Positions 52,262 through 61,981 of a DNA stretch of 64,000 nt are shown here, one piece after another. The position numbers were made by a program, and so were the translations under genes. The DNA is taken from positions 248,001 to 312,000 of the forward strand of contig NZ_BJVD01000002.1 of the NCBI RefSeq assembly GCF_007988965.1, read 5' to 3'. The notes beneath the pieces are model-generated. The model did not search any database. It had not been told where the DNA came from and worked only from the letters and a program-made list of their open reading frames with translations. Each line of letters begins with the position of its first letter. The first letter of the stretch is position 1. The DNA comes from Rummeliibacillus stabekisii. GTDB taxonomy: Bacteria; Bacillota; Bacilli; Bacillales_A; Planococcaceae.

Positions 52262-53461
52262 TTAAGAAATAACACCAAGCTCTTTACCGACTTTTTCGTA
52301 AATCGCTAGCGCTTTATCAAGCATTTCTTTTGTATGGGCAGCTGTTGGCATATTGCGTACACGGCCAGTGCCTTTTGGAACGGTTGGGAACACAATCGAT
52401 TTCGCATAGACGCCTTCTTCAAGAAGACGTGCTGAGAATGTTTGTGTTAATTTTTCATCGCCGATAATGCATGGCGTAATTGGTGTTTCTGAATGGCCGA
52501 TATTAAAGCCTAATTTTTTCAGGCCGGCTTTTAAGTAATCGCCATTTTCCCAAAGCTTGTCATGAAGCTCTGTAGAGTCCATCAGCATTTGAACTGCACG
52601 TGTGATAGCAGCTACGTCACCTGGTGGTAATGCTGTAGAGAATAAGAAGGGACGTGAACGGACTTTTAACCAGTCGATTAGGTTCTTCTTACCAGCTACA
52701 TAACCGCCGACAACACCGATTGCTTTAGATAATGTACCGATTTGGAAATCAATCTCATTTTGAAGTCCAAAATGTTTAACTGTCCCTTTCCCTTTGCCCA
52801 TTACACCTGAGCCATGTGCATCATCCACATATGTAATCAGATCAAATTCTTTTGCAATTTCTACGATTTCAGGCAATTTTGCCACATCGCCGTCCATTGA
52901 GAAGACGCCATCTGTGATGACCATAATTTTGTTATATAGGCCTGATTCTTTCGCTTCTTTCGCTTTTTGGCGAAGATCTTCCATATCAGAATGGTTGAAT
53001 GCGATAATTTTCGCTTTTGATAGGCGGCAGCCATCAATAATAGACGCATGGTTTAGTTGGTCTGAAAGAATGGCATCATTTTTGTCCATAACAGCTGAAA
53101 TAGCAGCCATATTACAATTAAAGCCTGATTGATAGGAAATAGCCGCTTCTGTTCCTTTAAACTCAGCCAATTTTTCTTCTAACTTCACATGCAAATCAAG
53201 CGTACCGTTAATTGTACGCACAGCGCCTGCACCTACGCCATATTTATCAATTGCCTTTTTGGCAACTTCTTTTAATTCAGGATTTGTCGCTAATCCAAGA
53301 TAGTTATTGGAAGACAAGTTAACTAATTCTTTTCCTTTAACTTGGATTACTGGACCATTCGCGCCTTCAACGGCATCGATTTCGTTGTATAATCCTTGGT
53401 CGCGAAGCTGTTGTAAATTTTCGTTTAAGAATGTATTAAGTACGTGTGACAAAGTCCTCAT
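52262..53461 (-). CDS. kbl: Glycine C-acetyltransferase (2-amino-3-ketobutyrate CoA ligase)
   Basis: PLP enzyme of 399 residues, alpha-oxoamine synthase family. [12 protein letters not shown] (50-61), [11 protein letters not shown] (77-87), [12 protein letters not shown] (211-222) and GTLSKAIG with PLP Lys246. It cleaves 2-amino-3-ketobutyrate from Tdh with CoA to glycine and acetyl-CoA. BioF is the close alternative; the NGT and GT region and the tdh gene nearby favour Kbl. Ribosome site AGGAAAGG. Confidence 0.9.
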   Translation of the reverse strand: MRTLSHVLNTFLNENLQQLRDQGLYNEIDAVEGANGPVIQVKGKELVNLSSNNYLGLATNPELKEVAKKAIDKYGVGAGAVRTINGTLDLHVKLEEKLAEFKGTEAAISYQSGFNCNMAAISAVMDKNDAILSDQLNHASIIDGCRLSKAKIIAFNHSDMEDLRQKAKEAKESGLYNKIMVITDGVFSMDGDVAKLPEIVEIAKEFDLITYVDDAHGSGVMGKGKGTVKHFGLQNEIDFQIGTLSKAIGVVGGYVAGKKNLIDWLKVRSRPFLFSTALPPGDVAAITRAVQMLMDSTELHDKLWENGDYLKAGLKKLGFNIGHSETPITPCIIGDEKLTQTFSARLLEEGVYAKSIVFPTVPKGTGRVRNMPTAAHTKEMLDKALAIYEKVGKELGVIS

Positions 53462-53529
53462 CCCTTTCCTGCATATCTATAACGTATTGTAGCATATCTA
53501 TTTTTAGTTTTGCATTTCTATGCCAGTCA

Positions 53530-54186
53530 CTACTGCTCTATGATTTCTTTTTCTACTTGCTTATTTTTACCGTCATCTATTTTCATACATTTTTTCAAAG
53601 CCTTCTCGCTATACCGAAGTGCTACCTGGATGATGGGCCCTAGTGCGAAGACCATTACAACGGTACCAATGCCAACAGGTCCACCAAGGAAGTAGCCGAC
53701 GACCGCTACAGTGAATTCCATGAAGGTACGTGCCGAAGTAATGCTCCAGTCGAGTTTTTCAACAAGCAACAGCATCACGGTATCTCGTGGCCCTGCCCCA
53801 AAATGGGCCGGTATATACAGGCCACAACCGATAGCGATGAGAATGGTACCGAGAATAAAATCCATTAATTGAAAAGCGAAGTGATGCGGATCTGGCAAAA
53901 GCCAGTTGAAGAAATCAAGGAAGAGTCCGACCACAATCATATTAAGGAATGTGCCTATATGCGGCCATCGCCTAATACCAATCGAGGATAGTGTCACAAT
54001 GAGAATGCCGATTATTTCCGACCATGTACCAATTGATAAACCAAACTGTTGATACAGGCCAATATGCAGCACATCCCATGAACCGACGCCAAAACGCTGG
54101 CCTTTTACTGTCAGTGCAATCCCCAGCCCAATAACCATCAAGCCAGCGAAAAAGAACAGCAAACGCCACGTATTTACTTTCTTCAC
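53530..54186 (-). CDS. YczE/YitT-family membrane protein
   Basis: Product of 218 residues with about five helices: GLMVIGLGIALTVKGQRFGVGSWDVLHIGL pattern (14-43) and PAHFGAGPRDTVMLLLVEKL (near 126-145), typical of YczE/YyaS proteins, of unknown function. Start GTG 54186 preceded by AAGGGATGAA; an ATG at 54249 remains possible. Charged C-terminal tail. It lies 69 bp after kbl's start region on the same strand. Confidence 0.83.
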   Translation of the reverse strand: MKKVNTWRLLFFFAGLMVIGLGIALTVKGQRFGVGSWDVLHIGLYQQFGLSIGTWSEIIGILIVTLSSIGIRRWPHIGTFLNMIVVGLFLDFFNWLLPDPHHFAFQLMDFILGTILIAIGCGLYIPAHFGAGPRDTVMLLLVEKLDWSITSARTFMEFTVAVVGYFLGGPVGIGTVVMVFALGPIIQVALRYSEKALKKCMKIDDGKNKQVEKEIIEQ

Positions 54187-54259
54187 TTCATCCCTTCTTT
54201 CACCATTAGAAAAAGAAAGCCATGCATGAACATGCCTTTCTTCATTCATTACTTCTATT

Positions 54260-54742
54260 TTAAACTAGAGATGTGAATTTTGCATGTGCCGCTTTTGCTA
54301 GACTTTCCGGCGACAAGCAAATTTGCATACCAATCTTTCCAGCTGAAACAAATATTTCATCTAGTTTTTCTGCTGCATCATCAATCCATGTAGGATACTG
54401 CTTTTTCATACCAATCGGCGAACAGCCCCCTCTGATATAGCCTGTATTCGGCAAAAGCTCTTTCACAGGTAGCATTTCTATTTTCTTTTCGCCAACCGCT
54501 TTTGCTGCCTTCTTTAGATTCAGCTCAGAAGCTACAGGGATGACAAAAACATAGAGATTGCCTTTGCCGCTTGTTGCGACAAGCGTTTTATATACACTCT
54601 CTTCTGCCTGCCCAATCTTATGCGCTACTGCTACGCCGTCAATCTTCCCGTCTTCCACTTCATATTCCGTCAACGTATAAGGGATTTTTTGACCATCCAA
54701 CAAACGGACGGCATTTGTTTTTTGTATCTTATGTTTTGCCAT
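54260..54742 (-). CDS. ybaK: Cys-tRNA(Pro) deacylase YbaK/EbsC family
   Basis: Product of 160 residues. Catalytic Lys52 in VYKTLVAT and GGCSPIGMKK (103-112) define YbaK. It removes Cys mischarged onto tRNA-Pro, an editing role in the cytosol. Ribosome site GGAGGGGAG. The preceding small ORF ends 14 bp upstream, so co-transcription is likely. Confidence 0.93.
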   Translation of the reverse strand: MAKHKIQKTNAVRLLDGQKIPYTLTEYEVEDGKIDGVAVAHKIGQAEESVYKTLVATSGKGNLYVFVIPVASELNLKKAAKAVGEKKIEMLPVKELLPNTGYIRGGCSPIGMKKQYPTWIDDAAEKLDEIFVSAGKIGMQICLSPESLAKAAHAKFTSLV

Positions 54743-54756
54743 AGCAATCTCCCCTC

Positions 54757-55029
54757 CTAAATGAACATGTAGATGGTTGGTTCAGCAAATTGAAAGCCTT
54801 GTCTGGCCATGCTGGTTTGAAAAGTATAACGCGAAATTGCTCTTTCCCTTATGTGCTGCTTTGATGGTACTTGCTCAAATGTAGACTCCTTGAGAGATGT
54901 ATTCGTTATTTGAGTAACAGGATCATTATGTATGCGCCAGATGCTATTCTTTCCTATGTCTTTGCCCTTTTGGTTGCGGGCAGAAGCAGTATACTCTTCA
55001 TTGTGCTCCTGATCTGTCTTTCCCGTCAA
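54757..55029 (-). CDS. Small protein of unknown function, second part of a possible split gene
   Basis: Frame of 90 codons beginning with TTG inside the previous small ORF. It is hydrophilic and Gln/Thr-rich, ending SRYTFQTSMARQGFQFAEPTIYMFI-like (last 25 residues). No ribosome site at the TTG. Removing one base from the T4 run at 55028-55031 would join it to the upstream ORF and give one protein of about 147 residues. Confidence 0.45.
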   Translation of the reverse strand: MTGKTDQEHNEEYTASARNQKGKDIGKNSIWRIHNDPVTQITNTSLKESTFEQVPSKQHIRERAISRYTFQTSMARQGFQFAEPTIYMFI

Positions 55030-55174
55030 AATTCAGCAACGTTTCAATAGATGATCTCGGCTTATGATATTGAGCGTTTCTCCGGTAAGTCTCATCCGCT
55101 GTTTTATGACGAAGCGCCCTCTTGCGGTTTTCTATATCCGTATACTGTTTTTCCATAAGTGACGAAACATGCAT
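54998..55174 (-). CDS. 58-residue basic protein, or 5' part of a split gene
   Basis: ATG frame of 58 codons behind GGGGGAGGG (MHVSSLMEKQYTDIENRKR...). Rich in Arg, Lys and His; no family recognised. It overlaps the following frame by 32 bp. The gap 55175-55452 upstream shows no gene. Confidence 0.5.
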   Translation of the reverse strand: MHVSSLMEKQYTDIENRKRALRHKTADETYRRNAQYHKPRSSIETLLNFDGKDRSGAQ

Positions 55175-55452
55175 GGCAACACCCTCCCCCTTTTTATCAT
55201 GCCTATATAGTCGAATACACTTACAAATAAGAGCTTTTTTATCTTCATCTATTAATATATCAGAAAAGTGGAAATAGCCGAATGGGATCCAGAATATTTT
55301 CCACTATTTAAAATTAAACTTGCAACCTCGATAGAAAACCGATAGTCTCAGTAATTGAAACTAGATTCTGGAGGAATAAAGTGTAACAACTAAAACCACA
55401 ACAGCAACAAAGTTTTTGTATGTTCACCTAAAACGACCAATGTGTAACAATA

Positions 55453-56079
55453 TTATTGGTCTCGTGCCATCCTAAGTAGTCTCCTACCCACGGACAAAAT
55501 CACAAGGCTGGTTATCCATAATATCAACATAGAACCCAAGCCAACCAATGTCCACCATGTGTTAATCTGATGCGGTCCAAGACTGGACTTCAAAGGCACA
55601 AAGAGTAGTGTCACAATCGCGAGCAGACAAAGAAGCGTTCCTGTAACATAATAAGCCTTGACTTGGAAAAGGTAAGCAAGAGGAAAGAAGTGCACCCCAA
55701 CAATTATAGCCATAATCGGAAAAAACCAATCGAAATGTCCAACAGTATTGCAAATGATAGCAGCAATAATAATCAACAAAAATTCTGTAGCAAAAACAAT
55801 ATTAAACCACTTGTTGACATTGACATTCTTAGAACCATGGGTATTTGTACTATCCAATTTTCGGGAACTCCTAATCAATGCAATCCCCGAGAAAAATAAA
55901 GTAGCACCGATAAATATTGCAAGAATTAGTAACCAAATAGAACCCAAGCCCTGCAAACCTCCAATACCAACGTCCGCCCAGACTGTCCCGAAAAAGGCCA
56001 TAAACATAACCCCGGAAGCAGTCCCACGAATGTCCGCTCTAGAAATAACGCTTTCCGACACACGAATCTCCCTCTCCAT
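55453..56079 (-). CDS. Six-helix membrane protein of unknown function (DUF7010-like)
   Basis: Product of 208 residues with about six membrane helices and an N-terminal GVMFMAFFGTVWADVGIGGLQG motif (23-44) that I associate with DUF7010. Function unknown. Strong site GTGGAGGTGG. Monocistronic. Confidence 0.75.
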   Translation of the reverse strand: MEREIRVSESVISRADIRGTASGVMFMAFFGTVWADVGIGGLQGLGSIWLLILAIFIGATLFFSGIALIRSSRKLDSTNTHGSKNVNVNKWFNIVFATEFLLIIIAAIICNTVGHFDWFFPIMAIIVGVHFFPLAYLFQVKAYYVTGTLLCLLAIVTLLFVPLKSSLGPHQINTWWTLVGLGSMLILWITSLVILSVGRRLLRMARDQ

Positions 56080-56335
56080 TAAATTTCCACCTCCACAACA
56101 TGTTTCTTTAAATTGCCCTTAAATGAATTAAGTGCTTATCCTTATTCAAGGATTGTGCCCCACAAGGGAAAATCTTATTGAAGATAAGCACAAGTTAGAT
56201 TAAAGCTTTAGCTCCGCTCACAGTACTTTTCTAAATAAAGAAAAAACAAACTCTTCTCACATTATATTTTATAGCCAATTATATAATTCTACATCTCCAT
56301 CTATTTCACCTGTATACTTCCGTCAACATAAAGAA

Positions 56336-56360
56336 GCCCTTAATCTCGGAGATTAAGGGC
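56336..56360 (-). terminator. Hairpin after the decayed lipoprotein locus
   Basis: Perfect 12-bp stem (56336-56347 with 56349-56360) with a minimal loop, then TTCTTTATG on the minus strand. Gap 56080-56335 shows no gene. Confidence 0.6.
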
Positions 56361-56363
56361 AAA

Positions 56364-57032
56364 CTATATACTGATTAATATTTTTTGGATTTGTAATATT
56401 TCTTGTACTTCCATCTTTGGACTAAAAGGAATCCTATTAAAACTCCTATTGGCCCTGAGTAAGTCGCTGGCCCTCCAATAAAGATAACTGAGCTTACATA
56501 ACCAGTAAGAATAAACAAAGATAAAAATAATGATATCCCATTTTTCGTGTAGTAAATATTCTTTCATTATGCTCCATTCCTTCTTGAAAACCATAAAAGT
56601 GTCTAAATTATCTTTTGTTCTAGATTCATTTTTCTCTTCATGAAGTAGACGTATCACTTTATGACATCTTCCAGATTTTTCGCGTCTGCTATTAAAAATC
56701 GTATTTTTATCCTTATCATTCATTATGGTGGCAGAGCCATTCACATTGAACCACAAGTAGTATCTGTCTTGATCAGTATCCATTCTATATTGTGGGTCTG
56801 TTATATCGACAATTCCCTTTTGTTTTTTTGCTTGGCGGATAGCATTCACAATAACTTTCACTTTCGGAGAATCAGAAATTACTTTTAAGGTGTTTTGTTT
56901 TTCCTTTGAAAAGCTAACCATTTCTTGTACTTTGACTTCCTTTGTTTCCTTTACTTCATTTGAAGAACAAGCAAATAATGTGAGCAAAAGCATAACACTC
57001 GTTAGCTACAGGAAAAAGTTCTTTTTCATCAT
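56364..57032 (-). pseudogene. Decayed locus: lipoprotein gene with in-frame stop, then frameshifted small membrane protein gene
   Basis: GGGGAGGAG precedes ATGATG at 57032, but the frame meets TAG at 57006-57008 after MMKKNFFL; translation past it gives the rest of a lipoprotein signal (LTSVMLLLTLFACSS). The body resembles YhfM-like lipoproteins until about 56695, where a T5 run may mark a shift. A second start at 56567 (MKEYLLHE) needs one A fewer in the A5 run at 56541-56545 to continue as NGISLFLSLFILTGYVSS... to a stop at 56375. The uninterrupted 209-codon frame is therefore chimeric. Confidence 0.65.
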
Positions 57033-57073
57033 TCTCCTCCCCTATGAATAATATCCACTCATGACCTTCTCAT

Positions 57074-58543
57074 TTAAAACTTTGGTGGTACGCGCCTCTT
57101 CGTCTGTTGTTCGTAGGAATAGGCTAATTCGATTAGCTTTGGTTCACTAAATGCCAAGCCTGAGAACGTCAAACCTACAGGAAGCCCGGTTTTTGTGTAA
57201 CCCGCAGGAACTGTGATAGAAGGATAACCCGCTTTGGCAGGCAATTCATCGCCAGAGTCACTTAAAAATAACAGAGCATCTAAACCATTCTCTTCCATTA
57301 CCTTATCAATGCCAAGTTCTCCTGATAATTTCACATCATCTGAGCGTTGCTTCAGATAAACCGGATTTTCTAGACTCTCGCTTCTTCCCTCTGACTCAAT
57401 CAATAAATCTTGGCCATACTTCATTCTGTTATCAGGGTCTTCTTCATTAAAGGCAATAATGTCTTTTAGCGTTTTCACTGATACAGAATCTGAGGTTGTC
57501 TTTAAATACTGATTCACTTGATGCTTGAATTCGTAGGATAGGACATCGGAACTGAGATCATGTTCAGGGACCTCCACTTCCTTTATAACAGCGCCCAGGT
57601 TTTGCAATTCACCCATCGCTATATTCAACATTTCTTTTAGCTCTGTCGTTTCTTCATCGTGCCTATCCAAAAAGCGAGGATCAACACCAATTGTAGCTCC
57701 TTTTAAACCGTCCATCTTGAGATGCTTTGTATAATCCTGAAGTGCCTTACCTTCACTTGTTGCTGTGATAGGATCAGCTGGATCAACACCCGTTAACACA
57801 CCTAATGTAATAGCTGCATCTCTTACCGTCCTTGCCATAGGACCAGCCGTATCTTGGCTAAGGGCGAGTGGAATAATCCCCCCTCGGCTAATTAGTCCGA
57901 CTGTTGGTTTGATACCCACAATGGAATTCAAACTCGATGGATTCAGAATGGAACCACATGTCTCCGTTCCAATACTAACCACCGCAAAATTAGAGGCGAT
58001 ACTTGCACCAGAGCCAGAGCTTGAGCCGCCTACAGATCCAGCCTCGAAATTCTCCGGCCCATAAGGATTTTTAACCTGTCCACCCACTCCACTGTAACCG
58101 CTAGGTGCCTTAGTAGACATAAAATATGCCCACTCGCTCATATTGGTTTTCCCTAATATGATTGCACCTGCTTCTCGAAGTTTTTTCGCTACCCATGAGT
58201 CCTTCTTCGCATAGTTATCCTTTAATGCAATTGCACCTGCTGTAGTGGGCATCGGATCCTTTGTTTCAATATTGTCTTTCAGAAGAATAGGAACTCCAAA
58301 AAGAGGACCTTGTCCCCCCGATCCCATCGCCTTATCCATATCAGCAGCTATGTTTAATGCATCCGGATTTATGTTGAGGACTGAATTAATTGCAGGGCCG
58401 CTGCTATCAAACTGTTTAATCCGTTCTATATACCGTTCCACTAACTCTACAACCGTCAATTCCCCATTTTGCAAAGCTTCTTGAATTTGTTTGATCGACC
58501 ATTCTTCCATTTTATATTGTTCTCTTTTTGTTAATGTGCTCAT
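57074..58543 (-). CDS. Amidase signature family enzyme
   Basis: Product of 489 residues with the Ser-cisSer-Lys triad: Lys89 in LLKDNIET, GGSSSGSG (172-179) with the cis-Ser, and Ser198 in GTETCGSI. It resembles GatA but is encoded alone and has Cys in place of the usual Gly, so it is more likely a peptide or small-molecule amidase. Start ATG 58543 follows GGGAGGG; the frame extends upstream. No signal peptide. Confidence 0.9.
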   Translation of the reverse strand: MSTLTKREQYKMEEWSIKQIQEALQNGELTVVELVERYIERIKQFDSSGPAINSVLNINPDALNIAADMDKAMGSGGQGPLFGVPILLKDNIETKDPMPTTAGAIALKDNYAKKDSWVAKKLREAGAIILGKTNMSEWAYFMSTKAPSGYSGVGGQVKNPYGPENFEAGSVGGSSSGSGASIASNFAVVSIGTETCGSILNPSSLNSIVGIKPTVGLISRGGIIPLALSQDTAGPMARTVRDAAITLGVLTGVDPADPITATSEGKALQDYTKHLKMDGLKGATIGVDPRFLDRHDEETTELKEMLNIAMGELQNLGAVIKEVEVPEHDLSSDVLSYEFKHQVNQYLKTTSDSVSVKTLKDIIAFNEEDPDNRMKYGQDLLIESEGRSESLENPVYLKQRSDDVKLSGELGIDKVMEENGLDALLFLSDSGDELPAKAGYPSITVPAGYTKTGLPVGLTFSGLAFSEPKLIELAYSYEQQTKRRVPPKF

Positions 58544-58640
58544 CTCGTCCCTCCCGGCAACTTTTCTACCAATCATTATAGCAATACTCTTTATTTTCTG
58601 ATATGTTTAGAGCTATCAATATTAAAGAAGGTGGGAAGTA

Positions 58641-59549
58641 ATGCGCAAATACATAGGAGAACTCGCTCTGACGATTACAGCGATTATCTGGGGAAGCGGC
58701 TTTGTGGCGAGTGCCATTGCCTTGGAGCATTTTACGCCGTATCAGATATTGGCGATTCGCTTTTTCATAGGAGCAGTCATATTAGGCATTGTTTTTTATA
58801 AAAAGTTAAAAGGAATAAACAAAGAAACAATTTTCAAAGGAGCAATATTGGGGACTTTCTTATACTTGGCTTTCGCGCTTCAGACAGTCGGGCTACAATT
58901 TACCACCCCCTCCAAAAATGCTTTCTTAACAGCAGTCAATGTCGTCATCGTACCGTTTATCGGCTTACTTTTGTATAAAAGAAAGATGGATTACTTCGAA
59001 CTCATTGGGGCATTCCTTGCCATTATTGGTATCGGCGTCCTCTCGCTGAAATTGTCCTCTTCTATCAATATCGGGGATTTATTAACACTAGCCTGTGCAG
59101 TTGGTTTTGCCTTCCATATTTTTTATACAGCCAAATTTGTGAAGGATGCTGATCCAATCCTTTTGACATTAGTCCAAATGACGACTGCTGCCCTTATTGG
59201 TTTTGCTGTTGTCTTTTTCAAAGGGGAAAGTTTCCACACGGTTGAAATGGGCGGAACACTCTCTATTTTATATTTGGGGATTTTTTCTACAAGCGCTGCC
59301 TTTTTGCTTCAAACAGTTGCCCAGAAGTTCACCACAGATACAAAAGCCGCCATCATACTTTCAACAGAATCTTTTTGGGGCATGGTCTTTTCCGTACTCA
59401 TTTTGCATGAAGTCTTGACCATTAAAATGGCGTTTGGCGCGATTCTTATTTTAGGGGCGATTATTATATCTGAAACGAAGGTGCCGTTTTTAACGAAAAT
59501 AAGAATAAAGGATTTAAAGTTTGGCCGACGTGGACAACGAGACTCTTGA
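58641..59549 (+). CDS. DMT/EamA family transporter
   Basis: Product of 302 residues with ten helices and two EamA repeats: AIIWGSGFVASAIALEHFTPYQILAIRF (14-41) and a second half with LYLGIFSTSAAFLLQTVAQK. Putative metabolite exporter. Ribosome site GAAGGTGGG. C-terminus is basic. Confidence 0.9.
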   Translation: MRKYIGELALTITAIIWGSGFVASAIALEHFTPYQILAIRFFIGAVILGIVFYKKLKGINKETIFKGAILGTFLYLAFALQTVGLQFTTPSKNAFLTAVNVVIVPFIGLLLYKRKMDYFELIGAFLAIIGIGVLSLKLSSSINIGDLLTLACAVGFAFHIFYTAKFVKDADPILLTLVQMTTAALIGFAVVFFKGESFHTVEMGGTLSILYLGIFSTSAAFLLQTVAQKFTTDTKAAIILSTESFWGMVFSVLILHEVLTIKMAFGAILILGAIIISETKVPFLTKIRIKDLKFGRRGQRDS

Positions 59550-59592
59550 TATCATGGCCAAAATAAACATGATGTAGAAAGTGGGTAGATTC

Positions 59593-60312
59593 ATGATTCC
59601 GTTAGTATATGACCAACTTAGTGGCTGTGGGAAAGACAATGAATTCTTCTTGGCCCTGTTGAAAAAATTAAACGTGAAATACATAGCAGATCTGGGTTGT
59701 GGAACGGGCAGATTAACAACCCATTTTTCAGAGTCAGGCTATCATATTACAGCGATTGATCCGAATGAAGAAGCAATCGAATATGCAAAAGCGAAAGAGT
59801 ATCCAGAGGAAGTGACCTGGATTGTTGGGGATAGCTCCAATTTACAAACAAATGCTATTGATGCTGTCATCATGACGGCCAATGTGGCGCAAGTATTTCT
59901 TACAGATGAAAGTTGGCAGAATGTCATTTCTGATGCATATCGAGCATTAAAACCTGGCGGACATTTTATTTTTGATACACGAAATCCCTTAGCCAAAGAA
60001 TGGGAACAGTGGCAGGAAGATATGACACCTGATCTTGCAACGAATCCGTTGAACAACGAACCACTAGAAATTTGGACGGAATACGATGGATTTGTAGGTG
60101 ATATATTTACTTTTTATGAGACCGTCAAAGTTGCAAGTACAAATGAAGTAGTCATTAAGAAAAAAATGCAATTAATATTCCGAACTCAAGAAGAAATACA
60201 AGAATCATTACAACAAGTTGGATTTTCACAAATCCATGTTTATGGAGATTGGACATTTACCGAAGCCACATCAGACACCAAATCTTTTATCTTTCATGCT
60301 GTAAAAGGATAG
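59593..60312 (+). CDS. SAM-dependent class I methyltransferase
   Basis: Product of 239 residues: IADLGCGTGRL (31-41) is motif I, AIDPN the acidic loop, and ALKPGGHFIFDTRNP a later strand. Substrate unknown. ATG 59593 chosen; an in-frame GTG at 59581 is possible as the site GTGGGTAG is weak. Third of a loose plus-strand group with the DMT transporter and GNAT genes. Confidence 0.88.
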   Translation: MIPLVYDQLSGCGKDNEFFLALLKKLNVKYIADLGCGTGRLTTHFSESGYHITAIDPNEEAIEYAKAKEYPEEVTWIVGDSSNLQTNAIDAVIMTANVAQVFLTDESWQNVISDAYRALKPGGHFIFDTRNPLAKEWEQWQEDMTPDLATNPLNNEPLEIWTEYDGFVGDIFTFYETVKVASTNEVVIKKKMQLIFRTQEEIQESLQQVGFSQIHVYGDWTFTEATSDTKSFIFHAVKG

Positions 60313-60364
60313 CATATAGCTAACGAGCCAAATTGTTGATTTATTTGTGAAGGGGAGTTGTAGG

Positions 60365-60829
60365 TTGGATTTAAAAATAATGAGAACCCATGAAAATGAA
60401 GTACCAAAACTTTTAGAGATTCAAAAAGAGTCCTTTGCGGAAGATTTAAAGCGATACAAAGACCAGGATAGTAACCCTGTTAACGAGCCAATGGAACGAT
60501 TACTTAGGAAGACACAAGTCTTTTTACATTATACAATTTGGCTCAATGGCGAAATTATCGGCGGTATTGATATCAGAGATTTAAATAACAACAGATATCG
60601 GCTCAATCGAATTTTTTTATCCAACAATCAACAAAATAAAGGCTATGGCACTCGCATTATGGAACTTATTGAATCCGAATTTCCTTTAGCTAAAGAATGG
60701 AGTTTAGATACACCTCATCTGAACACAAGAAATCATCACTTTTATGAAAAGTTAGGCTATAAAAAGATTAATGAACATCAAGTTACGGATACGTTAACTT
60801 TGTTTGATTATGTAAAGAAATTAGAATAG
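60365..60829 (+). CDS. GNAT-family N-acetyltransferase
   Basis: Product of 154 residues: IFLSNNQQNKGYGTRIMELIE (motif A, about 88-108) and HHFYEKLGYKK (motif B). Substrate unknown. TTG 60365 fits AAGGGGAG; an in-frame ATG at 60380 lacks a site. Confidence 0.82.
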   Translation: MDLKIMRTHENEVPKLLEIQKESFAEDLKRYKDQDSNPVNEPMERLLRKTQVFLHYTIWLNGEIIGGIDIRDLNNNRYRLNRIFLSNNQQNKGYGTRIMELIESEFPLAKEWSLDTPHLNTRNHHFYEKLGYKKINEHQVTDTLTLFDYVKKLE

Positions 60830-60843
60830 GAAAAAATATAGTT

Positions 60844-60883
60844 AAGAGCCTTGATACAATCAATACGTAGCAAGGCTCTTTAG
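60844..60883. terminator. Bidirectional terminator GNAT / MazG-like gene
   Basis: 10-bp stem AAGAGCCTTG/CAAGGCTCTT (60844-60853 with 60871-60880) and a short T run. Confidence 0.75.
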
Positions 60884-60905
60884 TTCACTATTAGAATTCA
60901 CAAGA

Positions 60906-61229
60906 TTACCCTTTTATCTTATACCTGTCATCCAACTTTTCCTGATGCACTTTAAAAATATCTTCTAGCTTAATATCATATTTATTCGCGATATCAGTGA
61001 TATTTCCCAATACATCACCTAATTCACTTACAAGCTCCTGCTTCTTTTCAATATATGTATTTTCAGTTTCATCTGGTCGATCGCGTCCAATTTCAAGAGC
61101 TCTGATTGCTCGGGCAACCTCTCCCGTTTCCTCCGCTAAGAATCCAATACGAATGAATATATCTAATTGTGACCATCCTCGCTCTTCATAATAATCGTTA
61201 ATCCATTGCTGAAATTCATTCACATCCAT
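60906..61229 (-). CDS. MazG-like nucleotide pyrophosphohydrolase
   Basis: Product of 107 residues, one MazG fold: LAEETGEVARA with Glu33, Glu34 and Glu37, and ELGDVLGN with Glu69 and Asp72 as Mg ligands. It would hydrolyse noncanonical (d)NTPs to monophosphates. Ribosome site AAGGGGGA. Divergent from the LOG gene. Confidence 0.9.
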   Translation of the reverse strand: MDVNEFQQWINDYYEERGWSQLDIFIRIGFLAEETGEVARAIRALEIGRDRPDETENTYIEKKQELVSELGDVLGNITDIANKYDIKLEDIFKVHQEKLDDRYKIKG

Positions 61230-61311
61230 ACTCTAATCCCCCTTGGTTCAATCTCAAATATTCCCTATAATAACAATTGTATAATAAAAACTTGTAGAAT
61301 TGAGGGAACTT

Positions 61312-61893
61312 ATGAAAAGTGTAGCAGTATTTTGCGGTTCTAGTATGGGGGCTTTACCTACTTACAAAGAAGGAGCCATCGCTTTAGGAAAAGAATTAGC
61401 TGATCAAAATATTACACTCGTATACGGCGGTGCTAGTGTAGGTATTATGGGTACAGTGGCAGATACGGTATTAGAAGCAGGCGGCCAAGTAATTGGTGTT
61501 ATTCCCAAAATGCTAGAAGAAAGAGAGATTTCTCATAAACATTTAACAGAATTGATTATTGTTGATTCTATGCATGAAAGAAAAACAAAAATGTCAGATT
61601 TGGCTGATGGGTTCATTGCATTACCTGGAGGTCCAGGAACGATGGAAGAGTTTTTTGAGGTATTTACATGGGGACAGTTAGGTCTACACCAAAAACCTTG
61701 CGGGATATTAAATATAGATCATTATTATGATCAATTAATTAATTTCTTTAACCACATGAATGAACAACAATTTCTTCAAGAAAAATACTTATCAATGCTT
61801 TTGAATGAAACATCTCCAGCAAAACTAATTGAAAAGTTTCATTCATATACCCCTCCAGCAATAAAAACCTATATTAAAGAGAATCAAGCTTAA
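61312..61893 (+). CDS. LOG-family nucleotide 5'-monophosphate phosphoribohydrolase
   Basis: Rossmann protein of 193 residues, TIGR00730 family. VFCGSSMG (6-13), HERKTKM (88-94) and PGGPGTMEE (105-113) are the hallmark motifs. Members release bases such as cytokinins or purines from nucleoside monophosphates. ATG 61312 after GAGGGAAC. Confidence 0.92.
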   Translation: MKSVAVFCGSSMGALPTYKEGAIALGKELADQNITLVYGGASVGIMGTVADTVLEAGGQVIGVIPKMLEEREISHKHLTELIIVDSMHERKTKMSDLADGFIALPGGPGTMEEFFEVFTWGQLGLHQKPCGILNIDHYYDQLINFFNHMNEQQFLQEKYLSMLLNETSPAKLIEKFHSYTPPAIKTYIKENQA

Positions 61894-61981
61894 AAAGATT
61901 ATTTTCAAACTGAAACAGGCTCGGTAACTATGAAGTATATTGGTCAGATACGAAAGAATAATAGCGAAAGAGGTAACAACC

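Noticed and set aside
56364-56993. Intact 209-residue lipoprotein
   Set aside because: The frame joins two unrelated parts through likely frameshifts and lacks the natural start region.
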